Shown here piece after piece: positions 56,751-64,000 of a DNA stretch of 64,000 nt. Source of the DNA: Stichopus chloronotus (taxonomy: Eukaryota; Echinodermata; Holothuroidea; Aspidochirotida; Stichopodidae); assembly GCA_021234535.1 (NCBI GenBank), contig CM037833.1:4222397-4286396 (forward strand), read 5' to 3'. The stretch's first letter is position 1, and each line of letters opens with the position of its first letter. The notes below the pieces were generated by a model that was not told where the DNA came from, searched no databases, and saw only the letters and a program-made list of their open reading frames with translations. A program made the translations under genes and the position numbers.

Positions 56751-58770
56751 TGTAAATAAAATTAATAAACTTTCATTATATAGGAGGAATATTTTCCCAT
56801 CGAAAAGGAGGATCTGTTCCATTATTGAGTCATGTTTCCAAAGGTGAATCAAAGTGCAATTGTGTCAGAGATACATACAGCAAGTGAGCAGTGCTGTCAA
56901 TACATAATGTTCTAAGTATACCCGATAGATGCGTGTGCTCTATATATGGGGAAATATATTTCACCTTATAGTGAGATATGTTGGCAATGTGATATGTAAA
57001 TAAACATTTAACATTGCATAAATGTACTGTAAAAACACCTACATAATATTAAGGAGAAACTGTTTCCCAATTGAGTCAAATCTAGCAAGCTGAAAAGAGG
57101 TGCTTTAACAGAAACAGGTACACTAAGTGAGGAGTGCTGTCAATACATAATCTGGAAGTTTTCACAATGGATACACACTTGTTCTACAGGAGAAATATGT
57201 TTCACCTTATGGTGACTTTTGTTTGCAATGTTTGCAAATTTCATTATTGCATAAATGTACTGAAGTAAATACCTCAAGTCAATAAGTAGGGGAAAATATT
57301 TCCCAAGTGTGTCCAGTTTAGCAAAGTGAAAAGATGTGCAACATTAGAGACTTGTACACAGGGTACACTCAAACGCAAAGATTGTCAGTACATAAAGCTA
57401 GAAGTACATGCCCAATGGATACACATGCGCTCTATAGGGGAAATATATTTCACCTAGTGGTGAGTTATGTTTGTAGTGTAAAATAAAGGTATTATAAATA
57501 CCTCAAGTCAATATTAGGTTGGAAATATCTCTTGCTTGTATCCAGTTTAACAAGGTGAAAAGAGGTGAAATAGCGTTAAAGACAGGTACAGTAAAAGAGG
57601 AGTGTTGTCAATACATAATGCTGGCAAAACACCCAAAGGTTACATGTGTTCTCAGTGTAAAATGAAAGTTTAATATTGTACAAATGTACCATCGATACTT
57701 ACACTTAATATGTCCTAATTGAGTAAGTTTAGCAAGGATACTACAGACTTGTCCAATAGTGTTACACTTACAGTAATTTATGAGGAGCACTATCAATGTA
57801 CATAATGCTAGAAGAAGTAATCACCAAACACATGTATGTGTTCTGTTGGGGGGAAATATATTTCACCTTATGGTGAGTTATGTTTGCAATGTAAAATAAG
57901 GGTTAAACCTCAAGTCAATTTTTGAAATATCACTTGATTGTATTCAGTTTCACAAAGTGAAAAGAGGTGTAAGAGCATTAAAGACAGGTCCAGTAAAAGA
58001 GGAGTGTTGTCAACACATAATGCTGGCAAAACACGCGAAGGTTACATGTGTTCTCAATGTAAAATGAAAGTTTAATATTGTACAAATGTACTGTACCATG
58101 AATACATACACATAATATTTCCCATTTGAGTCAAGTTTAACAAGGTCAATAGATCTGTGCAAAAGTAATTAATGAGGAGCACTATCAATGCACATGATGC
58201 TAGAAGAAGTAATCACCAAGCACAGGTATACGTGTTCTGTTGGGGGAAAATATATTTCCCCTTATGGTGGGTTATGTTTACAATGTAACCTAAAAGTGTA
58301 ATATTGAATAAATTTAGTGTAAATACCTCACACCAATACGAAGATGGAAGTATTTCCCAATTGTGTTAAGAGCTTAGTAAGGCAAATACAGGCAAGTGCT
58401 AGAAACAGCTAAGTAAGGAGCACTGTCAATACATTTATGCTATTAGTGTACCCAATGATACAGTGTGCTCTACAGTGGAAATGTATTTCACCTTATGGTA
58501 AGTTGTGTTTACAATGTAATTCAAAGTTAATTATTGCATAAATGTATTGGGTGAGAACATTTTCCAAGTGTGTCCAGGTTGGAAAAAGTGAAAAGAGGTG
58601 CAACAGTAGAGACCGGTGTGCAAAGTGATGAGAGTTGTTGATATATACAGCTAGAAGTACATACCCAATGGATACACATGTGCTCTACAGGGGAAATATA
58701 TTTCACCTTATGGTGAGTTATGTTTGTAGTGTAAATAAAGGAATTATACATACCTCAAGTCAATATTAGG
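56750..58770 (+). repeat. Satellite-like tandem array, ~230-250-bp units
   Basis: The core GGGGAAATATATTTCACCTTATGGTGAGTTATGTTTGCAATGTA occurs, with variation, near 56947, 57188, 57437, 57846, 58240, 58470 and 58690. Between cores are GAGTGCTGTCAATACATAATGCT, CAAGTTTAGCAAGGTGAAAAGAGGTG and CTCAAGTCAATA. Spacing is about 220-250 bp, or about 400 bp where a core is missing. Core words are shared with the repeats at 43.1 and 45.9 kb. Confidence 0.8.
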
Positions 58771-59166
58771 TAGTATGAGTAGGTAGTATTAGTCAATGTA
58801 CAGAAGCCTATCGAAAAGCCATACAGAAAAAATCTGATTACCTTTAATACTGTGTTGCCAGGACTTTAAAATTGACCTCTGCTAAATGTAATAACTCAAA
58901 TGACCTTTGCATGAATACAAACCAGCTTTATCAGTGTGGATTATCGACATATGAGATCAAACAGAAATTCTTCTCCCAACAGCCAAAATCAAGATAATAT
59001 TTTCACAACAGGGGTAACCATCTTTATACTCTACTGTAGATCTGGCAAAAACACTATCATTAACCCTTTTTCAAAGGCTGACCTGTGGGAGTGACCATTT
59101 TTCTACAGGCCTTAAAACCTGACATTAAATTATCACAGGCTATCATTGAAAATAAACCATACATAC
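58771..59166. other. Non-coding stretch
   Basis: No exon is supported. TTGACCTCTGC...AATGACCTTTGC near 58872-58910 resembles units of the 30.9-31.6 kb repeat. Confidence 0.4.
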
Positions 59167-62100
59167 CTATGCATGAAAGTCCATCCCATTGTACAGATGA
59201 CATAGGATTACTGCAACTATGGCATGCTGTTACTCCAGTGGCTTCAATCAGTCGATGAGGCCAGTTCTGAGTCAATGATAAAAGAACACTCTTAGTCAAG
59301 TATGTACCAAGACAAACAGATGTTTAAACAAAGAGCCCATGGGAAGGATTATGGGGGAGAACCTGCACCATAAAGGTATTAAATTCTTTTATCACTTCAA
59401 AATGAATACTTCAGGCTATGAAAGTGTTGTCCCCATGATTCTTCAATATGGTGGATAATATTTTGAGGTGCTGTTTGTGAACTAACACGTCAGGTGCAAG
59501 TATGAAACTTGTAGCTAGTGTACATACTGTACATGATATGCATTTTCTCAAGAAGCACAGTAGGTGTGGTTAATGCTCTCTTTTAAAGAGTTACATGTAG
59601 TTTATGTAACTACAGTATGCAGTGACCACATGGTGTGTGCAGGTTCCGAATGTGTAAACTTTGATCTTCATATTTTCCCATAACCTGTCAAACTGCCAAA
59701 GCTACAATCTTGGACAAAATAGTTGGGACACTTTGTCGTATCTTGCAAATATAATACCAAATTTTACGGTACAGAATAACATGAAACCTCATGCCCCCTT
59801 CCAATGTTGCGCTATAGGAGTGAATGTACACTTTGAACAGTAATGCTTTAGCCAACATTGAAAGGGGGAGTGGGGTGTCCCAAGGTATTTTGTCCGAGAT
59901 TGTAGACTAAGCTGGTCCCATCTTAAACAATATTTTGAATTTTCAATACATTCCAAAGGCTAGAAAAGCTAATTCGGGGGCATGCAGGATCTGGGTTTCA
60001 TGCCTGTCCTAGTAGATCCAACAAGGATGCCTACTGATCCCCTGAATATTTCTTGAATGCTTGGTGAATCCCATGTGACTTTTTTACCCTGTGAGAAAGA
60101 TAACAACTGCTTTTCTCTTAGAGAGAACACCATGTCAGTAATCCTGGAAATTCATTGATCATGACTTTGTTATTGGCTCAAGACTATTCTTACGTTACTG
60201 GAATTATGTTCTTTTGAGACTTGCATCGAAGTAACTCAAGTTTAGAAAGTGTAACTATCTTGTACCAAGTCCACGGGTCCAGTTCATTTAGAAGAAGTTT
60301 AAACATTGAAAACTCTTAATTTATTTTATTTATTTAGTTATTATTTATTTATTCAACTTTATTTAAAGAGGGTGACTCATTTAGCCTAGGCTAATCTTAC
60401 ATGAGGCCCTCATAAAACAAAACAAATTTAAAAGATAAACAATGGTTACACAAATATATACACAGAGAATGACTACACAACTTTTATCTTGTTAACGCAT
60501 TGTAAATGTATGGTCCAAACACAATTCAAGTAAGATTTGGCCAAGTTCAGTTTCAGCCGGGTCTACAAATTAAAATCCGTTGCATCCCTATTTTTTTTTG
60601 TTTTTTGGGGGGGCACTTCAAGAAAGGGTGCCTGTGGAACCTAGCTGAGAAGGTAATGTGCAACCATCTAGAGGGTGTTACTACTGTATTCGACCAATGG
60701 TGGTGGTGGTGGTCAGATCTGCAAGACAGCCTTTCACAATTGTAACTGGCCTGTAAGTGATGACAGGTGTCATGCACTCATTACATAAGTACCATCATAT
60801 GGGCCCTTAAGTGGTCTCAGGACCCTGTGTCAAGTTTGTTTTGGGCAAATAATAGATGGCTAACATGCTAATTTTCTTTATGGGCATGCTTCCTTTATCT
60901 CCCCCCCCCCCTTTTACAACTGAAATCGTGCAGATGTATGAAAAATCCTGATGGTTCGCTGTCATTATAGGTATTAGGGGAAACAAAAAATATGAATATG
61001 TTAAAGAATTAATAAACCTAATATATCATCTTATAAATGCAATACTGTACCAATCACACACTAGATTTCAAGCATTGGGACTATGCAATAGTAGAATGAG
61101 ATCTAGAAGAAATGACACAACAGTCTAGTGCACAGTAGACATGTTGGTTACACTTACTGTACACTATTAATGGCTTAATCTACAAGACACAGAAAGTACG
61201 CGTTTGTACAGGCATGTTGCAAGGTAAATAAACACTGCACCATGCATGAATTAGAGTGCATTGTCAATGAATGCACTAATTCAGCGTTGCTTCAATCAGC
61301 CTTTATTCATTCATACACAGCAAGATTTTGATGAAAAAGACAACACTGTTAATCAAGGATTTTTGTTGAAAAGGTTCATGTTTAACAACAGTGTTCATGA
61401 GCAATGGACAAAGTATGACCATTGGAAAAAAATAAACAAAAGAATACAGGACTATGGAAAAGGCTTACCTTGCTTTGCTGAATTCTCCATGGTGAATTTT
61501 TAACGCCATAGTCATACCTCACTTCTCCACTGTTGATATTGTTTGTTGCAAATAGGCAAAGATGTGGCCTGTCATCAACTTGCATAATTTTCATGGCTGC
61601 ATTTGCATTGATACTGGCAGTATCATTGGCATACTTTGCAAAACAGTCACTGTTTGATGCATCAATGCTGGGGAAAGGTTACAAATTAAAAGATAAGTAA
61701 ATATTGCAAAGCTGAATTTAACAATGCATTTTGACACTTAAAACCAGATGGTAAGTTATGATCACAAGTTATGTGAGTTTCACACATTGCTGAATATATC
61801 TGCTATGCAAACATGAAATTTCTAAAGGTTTTGGTTGCAGACAGAGGATTTCCCAAAGAGAGCTTTGAAATCTAACGTTCACCTCAAATAAAAAGAAGAT
61901 ACCCCTTGTGGCTTTGTCAAAAGCATCATGAAATCAATCGTTAACTATCATTGTGAGATAATATGCTGAAGGATTTTCCAGACTTGAGTTCTGCTTGACC
62001 CTGATATATGCTACAATCAAGAATGCCACCTGTATGTATACAGCAATGCTGTAAATCATGTCAAATGGAGACTGACCTAAAAGACTAGATGCACCTTTCC

Positions 62101-62580
62101 TAGAAAGGTTACATTAGCCAGAACCTTTATCGTAATCCCAACCTTACTATTATTGCAAAGGAGCTGTTATTCACTTTCTGTATAACAGACTCTATATATG
62201 GGCAAATATGTTTAGTAGGGCTACCCTAAGGCTATGTAGGCTCCCTGCTTGCACATTAAGAGTTATCAGTGGTAAAAGTATCTCTTGTCAAATGTGAAAA
62301 AAAAAAACCCTATCCTTATGGTAAATTTGTAAATCAGTGTAACTAACATGCAGAACAGAATGCCTGTTTGCATGCCTGTAAATTGGAAATTGCAAAAAAA
62401 TACATGTAAGAACTACATACAGTAAGAAAGTTTATACTAACCACAAGCGTTTCCCCTTGTAATTGAAATAGTACTGGAAACAAGAGTCTGATTGCAGGGA
62501 TCCCTCGTCAGTGCAGTGACCTCTGTATTCAGCTATGAACTGTCCCTTTGTAATGCTTCTGTTTGCAAAAAGCCCATAGC
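59167..62580 (-). CDS. KMT5A-like SET-domain protein, three internal exons
   Basis: Exons: 62580-62442, 61667-61469 and 59266-59167, with matched phases (1, 2, 0, 1). Exon 1 encodes GYGLFANRSITKGQFIAEYRG and FQYYFNYKGKRL. Exon 2 encodes CIDASNSDCFAKYANDTASI, AAMKIMQVDDRPHLCLFATN, then INSGEVRYDYG and SPWRIQQSK. This is a whole SET core in the KMT5A (H4K20 monomethylase) style: the start motif, CIDA, an ND in place of the usual NH, and YDYG. One Glu of the usual GEE is missing. Exon 3 has HSCSNPMSSVQWDGLSCIG, a CxxC...C zinc-like tail. The first exon needs an upstream partner, probably outside or near the window's right end, and the last needs a downstream partner. It may be the 5' part of the YR gene on the same strand. 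Confidence 0.75.
59702..59905 (-). mobile_element. MITE copy 2, both terminal inverted repeats present
   Basis: The left end CTACAATCTTGGACAAAAT and the right end ATTTTGTCCGAGATTGTAG are inverted repeats of about 30 bp, continuing as TTGGGACAC and GTGTCCCAA. The body matches 40512-40693 in reverse orientation. If the target duplication is TA, the TA inside CTAC/GTAG would fit Tc1/mariner-type ends. It lies in the intron between SET-gene exons 2 and 3. Confidence 0.8.
59906..61468. other. Intron of the SET gene; low-complexity and possible LINE tail
   Basis: It holds a TTTATTTATTTA-type run at about 60319-60353 followed by TTTATTTAAAGAGGGTGACTCATTTAGCC, which resembles a retroelement 3' end. 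There is a (TGG)n patch at about 60700 and a C10 run at about 60901. No exon is seen. Confidence 0.45.
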
Positions 62581-63500
62581 CTAGGATTAAATGAAAGAAT
62601 ACATTGAACTTGGACATTACGCCAGAACCCCTTATATATGCATTGTACAATGAGATAAATAATACAGGAATTAAGTTGTGCACAAAAAACAAGTACAGTA
62701 AAGTGATATATATTGGGGCCATCTAGCTCTCAAAACTGTGAGCTCTTCTAGGTTAAGGTTGACAGTCCTGTATGCTCAACCAATTCAGTTTCAGACCAAA
62801 CATACAAGTTACAACATTAACAGTAATAAAATTGAAATGTCGTGAATTAACATATTGTAACATCGACAGTGGACAGGCCTTAACAATTGTCCTCGCCAAC
62901 TCACCACTTGGATGATGAGTTCAAAATCACATTGGTGACTGACCTGACAAGTTGACAATCTCACTTGGAGTGCAATTATTTCAAGGCAGCATTTCTTTCA
63001 CCGATCAAAACTGTATCCAATTCAAAAACTTTGTGCCAGGAAAGTTGTAAATTGCTGTCCCATAAGTTACTCATCACTACTCACAGACAGACACAGCAAC
63101 TTTATGACAAAAATCCCATACAAACAGCCTACTTAGGTCTTATGATTAGTAATTCAACTGCTCGATATAGTATACTGTGGGCCAACAAATATTACAACGC
63201 ACATGTGTCATGCTACAGTACTACAGCACAGTACTGTCTGTCAGTTTGTACACTTCAAGTTGTGAACTGCACCACTCAGTTTGTGTTAAATCTCTGTATG
63301 CTGGGACATCTATATGTCTTGACATCTCTATGTTCTGACAAAATGGCATCACATACTGGACATAACATAATGATGTTAGAATATACATTTACATATCTAT
63401 AGTTCAGCACTTCTGAATAATGACAACTCTATATACACTGACTCCTCTTTGTTTCAACATATCTATGTTCCAAAAAGAATTCTGGAATGGATAAAAAGTG
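62581..63500. other. Upstream intron of the SET gene; no exon recognised
   Basis: The N-terminal exon that should supply one base of the Gly codon before exon 62580 is not recognisable here. Short TCTATAT/CTATGTTC phrases recur at 63300-63470. Confidence 0.4.
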
Positions 63501-64000
63501 TACAAAAGTGACAACGAAGAGTGTACTTTGTTGTATAAATACATTTTCGTGCCAGTACCACAGTGTACTTTGGTGACGTTAAAATCTACTTAGATGCTTA
63601 TAAACGTGTACTTGGTGCAGATAAAAGTATACTTTGGTGCTGATAACAAATTCACTTTGGCGATGTTAAAAGTGGATTCCATTGTGTAAATTGGTGCTGT
63701 TAAAACTGTTCTGGTGCCATTAAAATTTACCTTGGCGTATCAGTATCAGATACTGTAATGCCATCGTCGACCTTTTTAATTAATACATTTTTTTCGGTAC
63801 AAAAGTACAGTATATTTGGTGCCATATGAAGTACTGTATGCTTTTCACTGCACAATAATATGGAGTTTTCTCTGTGCCGAAGTGCATACTCTCAGTGACT
63901 TACTAAGTTACTACTACTTTTGGTGGCAAAATACATCATATTTGGCACCAAAGTACACTTTTCTTGGTACCAAAGTTTAATTTGTTGGCACCAAAGTACA
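63500..64000. repeat. Degenerate short tandem repeat, TTTGGTGCCAAAGTACA-type units
   Basis: Units of about 30-45 bases contain GTACTTTGGTG(C/A)(C/T)(G)ATAAAAGT near 63515, 63571, 63607, 63640 and 63660. They pass into TTTGGTGCCATATG, TTTGGCACCAAAGTACAC and TTGGCACCAAAGTACA at the end. Both strand orientations of the unit occur. The array runs off the window. Confidence 0.7.

Noticed and set aside
1..64000. CRISPR arrays, bacterial operons, ribosome-binding sites
   Set aside because: The DNA is eukaryotic, with introns and retroelements; the tandem arrays have diverged units without spacer structure.
1..64000. tRNA or rRNA genes
   Set aside because: None recognised by eye; A/B-box pairs were not convincing anywhere, though a tRNA scan was not possible.

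Overview
This window is animal nuclear DNA: AT-rich, intron-bearing and crowded with decayed transposable elements. The gene families point to an aquatic invertebrate, perhaps an echinoderm or another non-vertebrate deuterostome, but the species cannot be fixed from the sequence. They include a short protein related to the P2X7 receptor C-terminal domain, multi-exon tyrosine-recombinase (YR) genes, a KMT5A-like SET domain, Mag-type Gypsy, Penelope and Zisupton/KDZ-like elements. There are no bacterial features. Positions of splice sites are read by eye from GT/AG signals, reading-frame phase and family resemblance.

Layout. 0.5-2.8 kb (minus): a complete three-exon P2RX7-C-terminal-like gene carrying a single 1-nt frameshift. 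3.5-6.85 kb (plus): an exon with a YHxxCY motif, then the 5' part of a YR gene. 6.85-22.4 kb: a nest of elements, made of Gypsy-1 (minus) split by LINE-A, unassigned DNA, Gypsy-2 (plus), LINE-C (plus), a YR fragment and LINE-B (minus). 22.5-24.6 kb (plus): the 3' part of a YR gene whose catalytic core is deleted. 25-27 kb: tandem array. 28-29.8 kb: dead DNA-transposon transposase. 30.2 kb: an unrecognised 100-codon ORF with one TGA. 33.5-37.9 kb (minus): a large Zisupton/KDZ-like transposon protein whose C-terminus joins Ulp1 protease, PHD finger and SprT metalloprotease domains. 38.2-40.2 kb: Penelope element with an inverted 5' end. 40.2-41.6 kb: remnants of an SGNH hydrolase.

The right half is dominated by a nearly intact five-exon YR gene (48.7-55.4 kb, minus). 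Upstream of it on the same strand lie SET-domain exons (59.2-62.6 kb), possibly one SET-zinc finger-recombinase fusion gene. Its only defect is an 8-T homopolymer just before the HLGHS catalytic box. Short repeat arrays, a pair of MITEs and an end-of-window minisatellite fill most of the rest.

The most interesting points are the Ulp1-PHD-SprT module on a transposon, the SET/YR association, the shared exon structure of the YR copies, and LINE copies that carry antisense Gypsy gag at their 3' ends.
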